DNA from: Hydractinia symbiolongicarpus | Taxonomy: Eukaryota > Cnidaria > Hydrozoa > Anthoathecata > Hydractiniidae | Length of the DNA stretch: 64,000 bases | Direction of reading: 5' to 3' | Assembly (NCBI RefSeq): GCF_029227915.1 | Contig: NC_079879.1 | Location: 19,916,501 to 19,980,500, forward strand | In this document: piece after piece, positions 1 through 12,284 of the stretch | Numbering within the stretch: position 1 is the first letter of the stretch | Layout: every line of letters starts with the position of its first letter | The notes under the pieces: generated by a model | What the model saw: only the letters and a program-made list of their open reading frames with translations | What the model was told of the DNA's origin: nothing | Databases searched by the model: none | Position numbers and translations under genes: made by a program

Positions 1-1318
1 TGAGCCAATAGAAGTGCCAGGGGAAACCTTAGGCAGAAGCAATTTGTCTGGCTGTGTTGTGCTGCACCCTCCCCCATAACAGCTTTGATGCAGTTTGTTT
101 TAGTTACATTGGGGAGGTCCATAATATATCGGCGATGCCAGAATTCCATTTCACCACGTTGATAAATTGACTTGATATCTCATATCCATTATTCGTAGAC
201 ATATTGATGACATAAAAGAAAGAAAAAATTAGTTAAAGAAAATTCACTATGTAAAAAAGGATGGGAGGGTGGGTAATTGTAGGCCTAAGGTGCATTTGAA
301 GAACTTTTATAGTGTGAGTTGTTTGCGTTTTTGTATGGGGCCATTAATAATGAAGACCTCAGTAGGGTCCAGTGGAACTAATATCCCTGACAACCTTTAA
401 GATCAGGTCTATAGGTAGAAACCATGCAAGAGTTATAACCACTAATAAGCTATATGGCGCCACAAGTCACAAATTCTCACTTCTCTTTTTTCCTGGACAG
501 TTTTTTCGACGTATATGTATTATTTATACAACCCAAAGTTGACAATTGAAGGGACACAATGGACTCACTTCTGGAAATTGTGGACAAGGTTGTCTAGGAT
601 TCTTACCACTAGAGTTTTCCCGGTAATTTTTGGAAATATCTCGGTATGTTAATTGACTCTGATTTAAGCTGGAAATCTCAGGTTAACAACACTGATTATG
701 CTGAAGAGAGCCAATGGAGACTTAGCTAAACTGTTGTCCTTAGAGATAGAACTAGGATTAGCCCCTTATATCGCAACTTAAGACTTCTTAAATTTTCTGA
801 TATAGTCACCCTTCTAAATATCCTTTTTGTCTGTTTACCCAAGTATATAATCATACTTTAGGCCTGTACATAATCAGAGAGTTAATGCAGAACATACCAT
901 TCCTCCCAAAAGAATTTTTTTGATCTTGAAAACATGCAATGTTGTTCTTCTTACCTGCTACTTGTTTTTTTGCATCTAATGATTTTCCACATTTTTTACT
1001 ACTTAACTCTTTTTTAAGAAATTTGGTGTTGTTGTTGGTTTATAGGTTTTATTTCAATTTGTGAAAGGAAACAAAAGCAGTGATTTTTTTTAGAATGGTC
1101 ATGGACGTAAAATAATTTTTTTCTTTATTAATTAATTTTAATTTAAATTACTTTGTCACAGATGCATTTTTTTAGGACAGAACTACAGCCTACTTTACAA
1201 CCTGATTGCAAGATCGAATCTATACTTTATTATCTTGCAAATTTCAAAGATGAGCTGTCACACAGTTTTTAATGAATATTGTTGTTGTAAATTTAAAAAT
1301 TAAATAATATTTCTTTAG
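1..1318. other. Upstream flank of KDM1A, no gene seen
   Basis: No supportable coding region was found on either strand. Positions 415-462 read, on the minus strand, like the head of the tRNA-derived SINE found at 21370 (it starts TGGCGCC and keeps a box-A-like TTAGTGGTTATA), so this is probably a short SINE remnant. The rest is AT-rich. A good splice acceptor (TTTCTTTAG) at 1318 suggests that the first visible KDM1A exon has an upstream non-coding or coding exon that could lie here or outside the window. Confidence 0.5.
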
Positions 1319-1341
1319 TTATAGCAGTATATATAAGTAAT

Positions 1342-4300
1342 ATGAACCCAACAAACAGAACAAGTATGGATACTGAAGAAATGGAAGAGGAGGAAGATGA
1401 ATTTCCCACAGGTTTTTTTACATTTATTTATATAGTTTTAAACTTGTTTAAACTGTTACAGATATCTATATATATATATATCTGACCTAATACATTAACA
1501 TTTTATGCATATTTTCTTATAATTCCAAAAAACAAACTCACAGCACATGTATGTATATATCCTTTTCTTTGTGAGTAATAATGTGTTGAACTAATCTTTA
1601 ACTATGAAAAATCAAAAAGGTTTTCAGCAATTCTTAGTAAAACTGTTATAAAAAAATCCTATGGAATTTAAAACTTAGCACATCAAATATACCGTATTTT
1701 CCGGTTTATAACCCACAGGTTATAAGTTGATTTTTAATTCTAATCTATTTATATCTTTGCAATCACATTGAGCACATTGAAATGATTTGCTTCTGGTAAT
1801 AGAGCAATATAGCAGGTATCATTTTTAGGTTCAATTGACACGTATTTCGCAATCTACCTGGAGGTAGTGATTTGCAGAGTACCGAAAACCTGTGTACTCA
1901 TTTTAAACAGTGTTTTAACAAGCTCCCAAAAGAAAAAGAAGTTTTTATCTTGGGAGATTTTAACTGTAACATGCTTTCAAAATATGCTCTTTCCTCCAAA
2001 ATAAAGGAATTATGCTCCACTCTTTTCCTAAAACAACATATTACGGAGCCAACTCGTGTTACTGAAAATAGTAGCACTCTTATAGACTTGATACTTTCTA
2101 ACAGTTCTTGTATTTCTAAAACTGGTGTCATGGATTTAGGCATCAGTGATCACAATTTAGTTTATGTGATCAGAAAATTCAAAAGGCCAAAATTTGAACC
2201 TAAAACATGCAAGGTTCGTAGCTACAAGAACTTCAGTGAAGATTTTCTGAAGGACCTCAGGAATTTAGACTGGTCATATTTTAATAATTATGATGACCTT
2301 GATAAAGCATGTGAGAAACTGAATAAAAATGTTAAAACAGTGGCTGACAAACATGCCCCTTTAAAAACACATAGATTTTCTGGCCGTGTTGAGGCATGGG
2401 TCACTGATGAATTAATAATAGCCATCAAAGAAAGAGACTTCTTGAAACGGAAAGCATCAAAAACAAAATCCATCATAGACTGGGAAGCTTTCAAACAAAA
2501 AAGGAACCAGGTAATAGGTCTCAAAAATCGACTCAAAAACGAGTACTATAATGACGTTTTGCAGGACTTTCAAAAACGGCCAAAACAACTTTGGAAAACC
2601 CTAAAAAAACTGGTTCCTGATAAGTCAGGCAATACTACCTCGATAAAACGAGTAGTCCAAAACGATGGTACAGAAACTTCTCACCCAAAAGAAATTTCCA
2701 ACACATTCAATTCATTTTTTGTCAGTGTTGGTGCCAAACTAGCCTCTAAATTTTCTTCTGACACTACTAATGTTAATCCACCTGTTAGCGGACACGATTT
2801 TCGGTGGGCTCGTATTGAGACCAAAAGTGTCGAAAAAATAATTAGATCACTAAAACTTAATAAAGCTACAGGCTTGGACGGAATTGGTTCACGACTGCTA
2901 AAAGCAGGTTCGTCACTTTTAAGTATTTATTTATCAAGTCTTTTCAACAAATCTTTATTTACTGGTTATGTACCTAAATGTTGGAAGACTAAAAGGGTCT
3001 CGCCTATTTTTAAAAGTGGCAATAAAACAGATCCTACTAATTATCGGCCTATCTCTATTTTGCCAATTCCTATGAAAATTTTTGAAAAGTTAGTGCATGA
3101 GCAAATGTCTCATTTTATTTCTGAGCACAACTTCCTGAATGACAGACAGTCCGGATTTCGAAAACTCTTTTCCACAGAAACTGCAGTAGTCGATGTCTCT
3201 GATTTTATTCTTACTGAGCTCGACCAACATAACTTTGTTTGTGCTGTGCTCATTGACCTTAAAAAAGCTTTTGACACTGTTGATCATAAAATTTTGTTAA
3301 AAAAACTATGGTGTTTTGGCATCAGAGATGCTGCCTTTGACTGGTTCGAGTCCTACTTAACGGACCGAATGCAGCTGACTCTTGTAAACGACACAGGATC
3401 AGATCTGCTTCATGAAGACGCTTTTGGGGTGCCGCAGGGATCTGTGTTGGGGCCCCTGCTCTTTCTTTTGTATATTGATGACTTAAAATCTGTCATCAAT
3501 TCAAACTACCACCATCTATATGCGGATGATACAATAATTATTTCGTCTCATAAAAACTTGGATACCCTTGTCTCCCAGGTCGAGTTAGAACTTTCGCAAG
3601 TCGACCTCTGGCTGAATAATAACAAAATGACTATTAATACGGACAAAACTGAAACAATCTTTTTCGGCAACCACAGCCAGTTAAAAAAAGTTGAGAACAA
3701 AACTATCAACTATATGGGTATTCCTTTGAAGAGGAGCGAAAAAGTTAAATATCTTGGGGTAACATTTGATCAAAAAATGCAATGGGAAAAGCACATTAAT
3801 GACATAAATAGAAAAATACTAATTAAATATTCTAAAATTAGAACCATTGCATCCTGTTTAACACCTCACACAAAAAACCTTTTAATTAATGCACTTGTCA
3901 TGCCATATTTCAACTACTGCTCCTCGGCATGGGCTTGTGCCACCCAAGGTAGATTGGGAAAACTAGAAAAACGATTAAAATGTGTCCATACCTTTCTTGG
4001 GAAAGAGAGGGAATATTCAATGAATAATTTACTCATCAAAAACGATGCCATATTAGTTTTCAAAGCCATGAATCACATTGCTCCTGATTACATGCGCTCA
4101 AAATTCCTTTTGACAAAAAACTGTCATAATCATCAAACAAAAGGAGCTTCAAAAAACAGGTTCACACTTCCCTTGGTCAACACGGAATTTGGCAAAAAAG
4201 CCTTCCCATTTAGAGCTGCAAAAGTGTGGAATAATCTTCCAGACCAAGTGACCTGTGATGGAAGTCTGCTTTCGTTTAAGACTTCCATCTCTAATGTATT

Positions 4301-4517
4301 TGGCAAATTCTAATGGAGATCACTTTTTAATTTTTTAATTTTTGTTTTTTATTCTTTTTCTTTTCAATTTTCACAGATTATAAATGTTACTATGTTTGAT
4401 TGAGCTGAGGCAGTCTAAGGTTTATCATTTTTTGTTTCTTTTTTGTTCTAGTGGCCCCCAGTGGAAACAATCCACTAACTATAGGTTTTTGTGATTTTCT
4501 GGGCTAGCCACTTTAAA

Positions 4518-4569
<52 letters not shown>

Positions 4570-7500
4570 CTAGTGCCCAGGACTTAATTATTAATTCCTG
4601 TTAAAAATATTGAAGAATGTTAAAATTAAGGTATAGATAATAAATTTACTTTTTTATCTTAGCTACCTTCGAGGCGGCCTCTGAAAATATCAAAAATAAA
4701 TATAAAATACAATTGATAAGACACACTATCTTCTCCTCATTGGCGCCCATTTTATCATACACACTGTGATTGCTGAGATATAAATAGATAACAAAATTCT
4801 ATAAACATTAGAAAAGAATGTTCCGTACAACGCTGTAAAAGACAATCCGTGATAATTATTATGTTGTTTATTTTTATGCCAAAAAACTTAAATATACATA
4901 AAAAACAGAGATTTTACTTAGATCTATAACCTGATAGCATGATTTTTTTTTATTTGTTTGCTTGTTTAATCGCAGGAAGCAAGAGTTATTATTGGTTGAA
5001 ACTAATGTTTACAAATAAAAGGAAAACAGCATTGTCAAATTGATTTTAATTCATTTTTATTTTGGCAATCGGAGACAAGGAAGTTAAGACTGAGAGAGTC
5101 GCTAGTTCAGACACTCGGTTCTTGTGTTTGAGGTTCACGACTTTAAATGTCCCTCACAGAACACACACACATGTTTATAAAATGATTAGGGTAAGTAAAA
5201 ATACGCTGATTTTTTTTCTTAACACGATGCGGGTTATGCAAAGGTCCGAGTAATTAAAACACATTGATTAAAATTTTATGCGGGTTATATACCAGAAAAT
5301 ACGCTATAACTTTAGAGAATTTTTAAAATTTGTTGACAGCAATTTCTTTTTCAGATCCCATTGTATTCTTGATTTATGATGACAAAAGAAATTGATGCTA
5401 TTTTCCCAGTATAAACAATGTTTGTACGCATCTTTATGAATATGATAGTTCTTTATTGGATTTGTAATTATAGAGAAAGGCTTAAAAAATGCCATGCTAT
5501 TATTGTCTACTTTGAAGGATAGCCAGAAACCTGCATTTACTAACAAATTGTTGTCTGTCTTAGATCCAATTGAGGTTTTAAAAATATCTGCAAAAAGTAA
5601 GTTTTTTACATGTTAGTTTTTTATATTTACCCATAACTTTTTCTAGTATTTTATGTACAATTTTACCTACATTTCATGCTAAACAGAGCTTAATGCTTCT
5701 TCAAAATTTATCTTACTGTATTTACTTTTTTATTTTAGCCTTAGAAGGATCAGCATTTGGTGCACGCCTACCATCAGACCAAATGACTGCACAAGAGGCA
5801 TCATGCTTTCAAGATATCAGTCAGGGTACAACTGATGTTCAGAAGAAATTTCTATATATAAGGAATCGAATCGTATGCTTAATAACTATTTGTTTAAAAA
5901 TAATCCTTAAAAACCTTTTTTTGTGGTGCTGGAAAATATTAAGTTTCCAAACAATCCTTTCAGGTTGTTTATCTCCTTATTATTATCTTAGATTTTAGTC
6001 TGCTTTATTTTAAGATCCAACTTTGGTTAAGTCATCCTAGAGAGGAGCTGATCATTGAGAAAGTAATTCCAAATATTGAACCACCTTACAACGGTATGTC
6101 ATGTATTGTCATGTTTTTTACAGTGTTTTGTTTTGTGCTTTATTTTTTATGCCTTAGAATTTATTTTGGATAAAAAATTTATTTTTTTATTTATTTTGAC
6201 ATTGTAATATATATCCATATTTAGACGATGTGATTTTGATGAAAAGAATCCATGCGTTTCTCGACAGATACGGATCAATAAACATCGGTGTTTACAGACT
6301 TCTTCGACAGCCACCACAACTAAAAAATGCACCCAAAATTATTGTAATTGGTGGTGGTGTATCTGGGTTGACTGCAGCACGCCAACTACAGTCATTTGGT
6401 TTTAATGTAGTTGTGTTAGAAGCTCGAGAGAGGGTTGGAGGAAGAGTGGCAACCTTTCGACAGGGTCAATTTATAGCAGATCTTGGTGCTATGGTTGTAA
6501 CTGGTTTAGGTGAGGTGAACATTTATGCATGTTTTTATATGCTTATGTGTGTTATTCCAACTGCTTCCTTTTACAGCTGCATACAGGTATAATGTTTAGG
6601 CTTTTCACATAAAAATAAAATCTGCATATTTAAAATTTGTTATGGCTTTCTAATAAGAATCAACTATAATACCCAAAGCTCAACAAATTCAGTTCCTTGT
6701 ATACCACAATAAATTATTTTTTTCGGTATATGTAGGTGGAAATCCAGTGACTGTGATTAGCAACCAGGTTGATGTTAAATTAACAAAGATTCGACAGAAA
6801 TGTCCATTGTTTGAATGTAATGGACAAATGGTAAGTTAACAATATGTACACTTGTTTGACTCTTCCTAACCATATCCTTATTAATTTAAAATTTACAATG
6901 ATTGACCAGGTTTTCTACAGAAATGTTATAGTAGTTTCAATCAATGTCCATTATATTGTGATTTACTTCGTGTCAAGTGCTCCAACAACCAAGGTCTAGT
7001 AAAAAACATTTACATAGTTATTAAAAGAGAACTAGCATGGGGAAGGGTTTAAAGGAATATGGACGCTTATCTCTAGTAACCAGAATATCTCATGCAAAGT
7101 AATGCCTAGAATTTTGATTTCGTGTTGTAGGTTCAAAAAGAAAAAGATGAACTGGTTGAGCGGGAGTTCAACCGATTGCTTGAATCAACATCATACTTAT
7201 CTCATGTGTTGGGTTTTAATGCTTTATTTTCAAAGCCTTTGTCTCTTGGGAATGCTATTGAATTGGTGATAAAGTAAGCCGAACTATTTTCTTTATAAGT
7301 TATTGGGTACTGTGCAACTGTTAAAAAAAGTCTAACGAGATATATAATGCCCTACGTACTTTCTCAATTTATTTAATAGATTGTTGAAAATTATTGGATG
7401 CTAGTCATATCAACTGTATTTTTGTACTTTAATAGCGGTGATATAGGTTCTGCTTGACACTGACTGGTCTGACTGTGTAATAGTAGTTAATTTACTGTTA

Positions 7501-10500
7501 CGACATTGTTATTTGTACTCAGGTTGATGGAGAAACAAGTCAAAGAAAAGCAGTGTGAACATACTCGCAAAATTATGGAGTTGCAGAATACTCTGAAAGA
7601 AGTCCAGGATGAGGTTTGAACTTAACCATATGTTAATATCAAAGTTACAGCAACAATCTCTCTTTAAAATAATATAATAAAAGGCTTTTTATAAAGTTGT
7701 ATTTTATGGATTTAAACACAAGCTTTGAGTTGTTACTCTCATCATAAGCTTCAAAATTTGGACTTTGTATTAAACGAAAATTAATAACAACCCAAGGTTA
7801 TGTTGCACTTATGTTATGGAGCTTAAAAAGTTGATTAACAAGTCTTATTTTTTAAAGCTCTTTTCGTTCTTAAGATATTCACATTTAAAGAATTTCAGAC
7901 TTAATTATGCTGCATGAATTATGATGTCATATTTAAGTAATAGCAAATTTTGACATTTTCTGTCATCAGTGATTTTAGACTTTTTAAGGGATGTTCATTC
8001 AAATGTTAGTAGTGCATAGATATGTTGACTTGTTTGCTCGTCCCAGGCCTCATAATTTTTTGCTGACGACCCCATAACTTGGGATCTGCATGTCAGTTTG
8101 CAATCCATGATTTATTTTTACGTGATTACCGTGACACACAAAAGCTTAATGGCACAGCGCGTTTGATTTGAGACCCTTAACATAACTTCACAAATGTTGC
8201 TCCTGGTAATTGTTGTACGGCGCACTTCTTTACAGATGATGAAATTGCTGGAGAAAATTGAACCAGCTCATTACGAATGGAACCAATTGGCACAGAGTAA
8301 AAAACCACCGAGGTACGTAAACCACTCTTGTTTTTTCCCTATGTACAAGTAAAATGCATGGGAGTAACATCTTGTGAAGTGTTCTTTTTTTTCTTCTAAT
8401 TTTTGTTATTCTTTTGTAGAGATGTCACAGACGAGTTTCAAGTCCGAAGCAAACAACGAGATTTATTGGTGCTCTTTCGGGTCAGTGTTTTGTTTATATC
8501 GCGTGTATGTAATATCTTGTAAACATAATTTTTTTTTTTTAAATTCTTCAGTATCTTTTAGCTCTTAAGGAAAAACCGTAAAAGGTCGCTTATTACGGGC
8601 CTAATTTTCCAGTGGTTTTGTAAAACGCGCAATCTTTTCGAAGAAACTTTGAAGTGTAGTGATATCCATTCAAAAATAGTTTGCTTTCTTCTGTCGACCA
8701 TGGTCATAGTTTCCTTAAAACCATCTTAGTCCCCCCAGACAACACCTTCTCCTAGTTTACCTTCCCCCTCCCCCCAGGCCAAACCAAAATTATTTTCCCC
8801 CAGGCCCATAGTTTCCTGCACCCCTCTGTCCCCCAATCAAAGTTTTGTCCCCCAGTAGACTTAGGGGGTGGGACTGTGAATGCCGTATCGCTTAGATTCT
8901 TTATTAATACATTATTCTTAATAGAAAGTGTTTGCTCACAGGCTTATGATTCTCTGGTTGAAAAGCAAAAAGAATTGGAAACAAAAATCAAAGATTATGA
9001 AGAAAACCCACCAAGGTTTGTGCATCACTTTTTCTAATAAATAAAACGAAATGATAACGTGTATTTAACCATGTGGTATTACGGATAAGTTATTGAACTT
9101 TTATTTGTTACTATCTCTATAGTCAGATTGATCGTTTTAATACCACGTGCAATCTTTATGCACATTATTAATAATCAAACGACTTATATTGTTTTAGTGA
9201 TGTCTATCTGTCTTTACGTGACCGACAAATTCTTGATTGGCATCTCGCTAATCTCGAATTCGCGAATGCAACGCCACTCTCTTCGCTTTCTTTAAAACAT
9301 TGGGATCAAGATGATGACTTTGAGTTCACAGGTAGTCATGTGACCGTCAGTAATGGTTTTTCCTGTGTACCAGCGGCTTTAGCGGAAGGATTGGACATCC
9401 GGTTAAGTACTGCTGTCCGAAATGTAAAGTACACTAGACAAGGTAAATTTCATTAGTTTGTATATGGGTGATGAACATCCCCTTGTTTTCATGTGCTTGT
9501 AAATCATTTCAGCATTAATTAGTAAATTCGCACAGCAAGATATGAATGTATTTATTTATTTTTCTTTGATAATTTTCAATGTTTTTCTTTTTTAATCTAA
9601 TATGTACATACGTTTTTTTTTAATTTCAACTGCCAGTTATTCTTTCCTGTCACCAATTATGTACTTGTCATGTACCTTGAATAAAATGTCTTGATTTTCG
9701 CGTTTTTTGACTCTTCGCAAAATTTTGTTTTTTTGGAACATTTTTTAAATAGCATAAAATCTAATGCAAAGAGGACAACAATACAGATATTTCATCTGAC
9801 ATCCAAACAATAACTTGAGCAACAATTATATAAACTTAAAATATACAGTTCAGCATATTTACTCAAACTTTTGTTTAGGCGTGGAGGTAGTTGGTGTTTC
9901 CAGTAAAAACGGAGTGTCCACAAGCCACACGTTCAAAGCTGATGCTTTGTTATGCACCCTTCCTCTGGGTGTTTTAAAACATACTAACCCTCCTTCGGTT
10001 CACTTTCATCCACCTTTACCAGACTGGAAAACAGGTGCGATTGAGAGGATGGGATTTGGGAATCTAAATAAGGTAAGTTGGAAACATGCCAAAATTTTGT
10101 AAGGATAATTTAGATCTTAGAAATGTCATATCTTGCTTGTTGCATTGCAGTTTTTTGCTTAGAAAAAACTCCTTTAACTTTAACGACTTTCCAAAATTCG
10201 GTACTAGTAAAACATAATTTTCTTCTTCTCCCGAGAGACCGCGTAAAACTTTCCGAAAAATTGTAGGATCAGAAAATCGAGTTTTTTTATGATTGTTATT
10301 ATTATCCTAAATGTTTTAATAGGATTTACAATTTAGCTAAAAAATTCTATAAAATAGGGCGTCCTTTGTAAGGACCAAAAGTCAGCGAAAAACATTAGAA
10401 AGCATGCGTTTTTCTATGACATTTCTCTTATTTGTTTCAAGAAATAGCTTGTAATTTTATGTTTACGAGCTCGTTTCCTTAAAAAATCAATCAGTTGGTT

Positions 10501-11740
10501 AAGGTGGGCAGTGTTAAAATGTCGCATTTTCATATCGGCGCTCCTCCCTGAAGTATAGAAGTTCTGTAATGCAAAGCTAGTGCTGAAAATAAGCCATACC
10601 ATCATCTTCCTCATCTCCGTAATCTGTCCTGCAGTTTGCATTTGTTGATTACTCATTAGCTAGAAAACTTTCAACAGCACTTAGTTATCGGCGTAATTAA
10701 AAGATGATTTCTTCTGGTACCAGAGCGGTATCCAGTACCTCCAATTTACCCAAAATTTCAAGAAAGTTAGAGGAAGGATCTCGAAAAGTCAGGAAATTCG
10801 AAAAACTAAAGTTAGAAAAAGTTGAAAAAAAATAAAATCTTCCTTCAGGAAAGTTGAGGGAAAAATCGACACTCAACTTTAATGTCTTCTCGTAATTGCA
10901 CGACTGTTCTCTGTTAGGTTGTGTTATGTTTCGATCGAATATTTTGGAATCCTGGTACGAATCTCTTTGGTCACGTGGCAAGCACAACAGCCAATAGAGG
11001 GGAGTTATTTTTATTTTGGAGTATCTACAAGGCACCAGTGCTGTTAGCGTTAGTGGCTGGTGAAGCGGCGAATAAACTTGAAACTTATCCAGATGACGTC
11101 ATTGTAGGCAGAGCGATATCAGTACTAAAGGGTATATTTGGAACGAACAATGTGCCTCAGGTAAAAGGGTTTTGTGTTATAGAGTTGATCTATATTTGAA
11201 GCTGTTATAAAATTTTCTCAACATAATCTAGCCAACTTAAGACATAAAATGCTGCAAACAAGCGCGCCCGGTTATCAGCGCACCGTAGATAAGCGCGTTT
11301 AGAGAGTGTTAATATCACCACTGATAAGCGCTGCGTTTAATTACGACATTTTACGGTACTTCATAGTTTAGTTGCATTTAAATAGGAAAGAATTCCTAGT
11401 TTCGTGTTTTTGTTTTTAGCCAAAAGAAACAATTGTTACTCGATGGAAATCTGACGAATGGTCACGTGGTTCATATTCTTACGTCGCTACAGGATCATCC
11501 GGAAATGATTACGATGTCATGGCCGCCCCCGTTGCGCCGCCTCCTACGCCAGGAATGCCAAATTTCCCCGGATCAAACGCTCCACGCGTTTTCTTTGCGG
11601 GAGAGCACACTATTCGCAATTATCCCGCAACAGTTCACGGTGCTCTGTTAAGCGGGTTAAGAGAAGCGGGACGAATTGCAGATCAATTCTTAGGTTTGCC
11701 GTACGATTTGAACAAATTTTCAACGCAGCAATCCAGATAA
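1342..11740 (+). CDS. KDM1A: Lysine-specific histone demethylase 1A (LSD1), 14 coding exons
   Basis: FAD-dependent amine oxidase that removes mono- and dimethyl marks from histone H3, normally in the nucleus with CoREST. Exons: 1342-1411, 5739-5872, 6015-6093, 6225-6509, 6736-6830, 7131-7273, 7523-7613, 8236-8312, 8420-8480, 8942-9015, 9198-9442, 9879-10072, 10918-11160, 11420-11740. All phases join, giving about 703 residues (human 852; the difference is mostly a shorter disordered N-terminus). Order seen: acidic N-terminus, SWIRM domain (about 24-120), FAD-binding GGGVSG near 137, tower coiled coil in exons 6-10 (about 255-370), then the second oxidase half with [18 protein letters not shown] (the active-site lysine, near residue 516) and [20 protein letters not shown]. 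No broken residue was seen. The start at 1342 is the first ATG of the exon, but frame stays open upstream to the acceptor at 1318, so a longer N-terminus is possible. Confidence 0.96.
1830..4571 (+). mobile_element. 5'-truncated LINE (CR1/jockey-like non-LTR retrotransposon)
   Basis: One intact 813-codon frame runs from about 1872 to 4313. It is followed by a 3' UTR and a (TTA)n tail at about 4521-4570, the usual end of a microsatellite-tailed LINE. The 5' end is cut: the frame opens inside the apurinic-type endonuclease, just after a PGGS motif. The exact left border is uncertain. It lies in KDM1A intron 1 in the same orientation as the host gene, inside the older inverted-repeat element at 1692-5304. 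Confidence 0.9.
1872..4313 (+). CDS. LINE ORF2: partial endonuclease plus reverse transcriptase
   Basis: The frame holds the C-terminal half of the endonuclease (GDFN near residue 28, then a TLIDLILSN block and the catalytic-type SDHN near 93) followed by a complete reverse transcriptase. RT hallmarks include [46 protein letters not shown] and the catalytic YADD at 550-553. The C-terminal thumb/connection region is present up to a natural stop. The N-terminal part of the endonuclease is missing, so the copy cannot be autonomous. No ATG opens the frame; 1872 is a TTG, so the listed start is only where the surviving frame can be read. The lack of stops over 2.4 kb suggests a recent insertion. 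Confidence 0.92.
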   Translation: MQSTENLCTHFKQCFNKLPKEKEVFILGDFNCNMLSKYALSSKIKELCSTLFLKQHITEPTRVTENSSTLIDLILSNSSCISKTGVMDLGISDHNLVYVIRKFKRPKFEPKTCKVRSYKNFSEDFLKDLRNLDWSYFNNYDDLDKACEKLNKNVKTVADKHAPLKTHRFSGRVEAWVTDELIIAIKERDFLKRKASKTKSIIDWEAFKQKRNQVIGLKNRLKNEYYNDVLQDFQKRPKQLWKTLKKLVPDKSGNTTSIKRVVQNDGTETSHPKEISNTFNSFFVSVGAKLASKFSSDTTNVNPPVSGHDFRWARIETKSVEKIIRSLKLNKATGLDGIGSRLLKAGSSLLSIYLSSLFNKSLFTGYVPKCWKTKRVSPIFKSGNKTDPTNYRPISILPIPMKIFEKLVHEQMSHFISEHNFLNDRQSGFRKLFSTETAVVDVSDFILTELDQHNFVCAVLIDLKKAFDTVDHKILLKKLWCFGIRDAAFDWFESYLTDRMQLTLVNDTGSDLLHEDAFGVPQGSVLGPLLFLLYIDDLKSVINSNYHHLYADDTIIISSHKNLDTLVSQVELELSQVDLWLNNNKMTINTDKTETIFFGNHSQLKKVENKTINYMGIPLKRSEKVKYLGVTFDQKMQWEKHINDINRKILIKYSKIRTIASCLTPHTKNLLINALVMPYFNYCSSAWACATQGRLGKLEKRLKCVHTFLGKEREYSMNNLLIKNDAILVFKAMNHIAPDYMRSKFLLTKNCHNHQTKGASKNRFTLPLVNTEFGKKAFPFRAAKVWNNLPDQVTCDGSLLSFKTSISNVFGKF
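8720..8880. repeat. C-rich low-complexity tract in KDM1A intron 9
   Basis: A run of repeated CCCCCAG and CCCCTCCCC blocks stands out from the AT-rich surroundings. At least six C-runs of five or more occur within about 150 bp, followed by a G-run (TTAGGGGGTGGG). The minus strand could form G-quadruplexes. No gene function is assigned. Confidence 0.6.
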
Positions 11741-11844
11741 GCCAAATAAAGCCAGATAAAAATACTTTTTGAAGACGATATTAAAAACTAGGGATGTAAA
11801 AACATTTTTAAAATTGTATAAACATTATCCGTTTTTATTTATTT

Positions 11845-11850
11845 AATAAA
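11845..11850 (+). terminator. Likely KDM1A poly(A) signal
   Basis: A canonical AATAAA lies 105 nt after the KDM1A stop codon, on the gene's strand and before the convergent ankyrin gene. The cleavage site itself was not determined. Confidence 0.6.
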
Positions 11851-12284
11851 TTTATGACATATTTTACATTTTCTTTCCACAACTTAATATTTTCTGTATT
11901 GTGTTGTTGCAAGATCTTCTTCTTAAATTACAATTTACTTTTATTTAGCATCACTTAACACCTTAGCAGTGTTTTCCATTCAAAAATGAATTGGAAAGAA
12001 TCGGAACGGAACAGACTGTTGTGATTTTTGGAATTTTCCGATCCGATAAAAAATGAAAGTTAAAATCGTTTCAACTTTTTTTGCGGACAGGTACGAAAAA
12101 AATATATATAAAAACAAAAACAAAAGAATAATTATTAGGTAGCCAATCAAATTTAAGTATTTTCTTGTTTCGTTCTGTTTTGTCCCGCTTTGCTGTTTAG
12201 TAGAAATTCGGCTTTACCAGCTTGATGTTTTGCCATTACCAAACTTACTTAGTGTTGAAAAGAAAATCACTTCGAAAAATCAAT

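Larger units (their letters stand above)
1692..5304. mobile_element. TIR DNA transposon interrupted by a LINE
   Basis: The left end begins CCGTATTTTCCGGTTTATA and the reverse complement of the right end reads GCGTATTTTCTGGTATATA. Both ends are followed inward by AACCC[AG]CA. The element is flanked by TA at 1690-1691 and 5305-5306, as expected for a Tc1/mariner-like target site. About 150 bp of the element remain left of the LINE and about 730 bp right of it. No transposase frame was recognised, so this looks non-autonomous. A second copy of the inner GATGCGGGTTAT motif lies near 5226. Confidence 0.7.
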
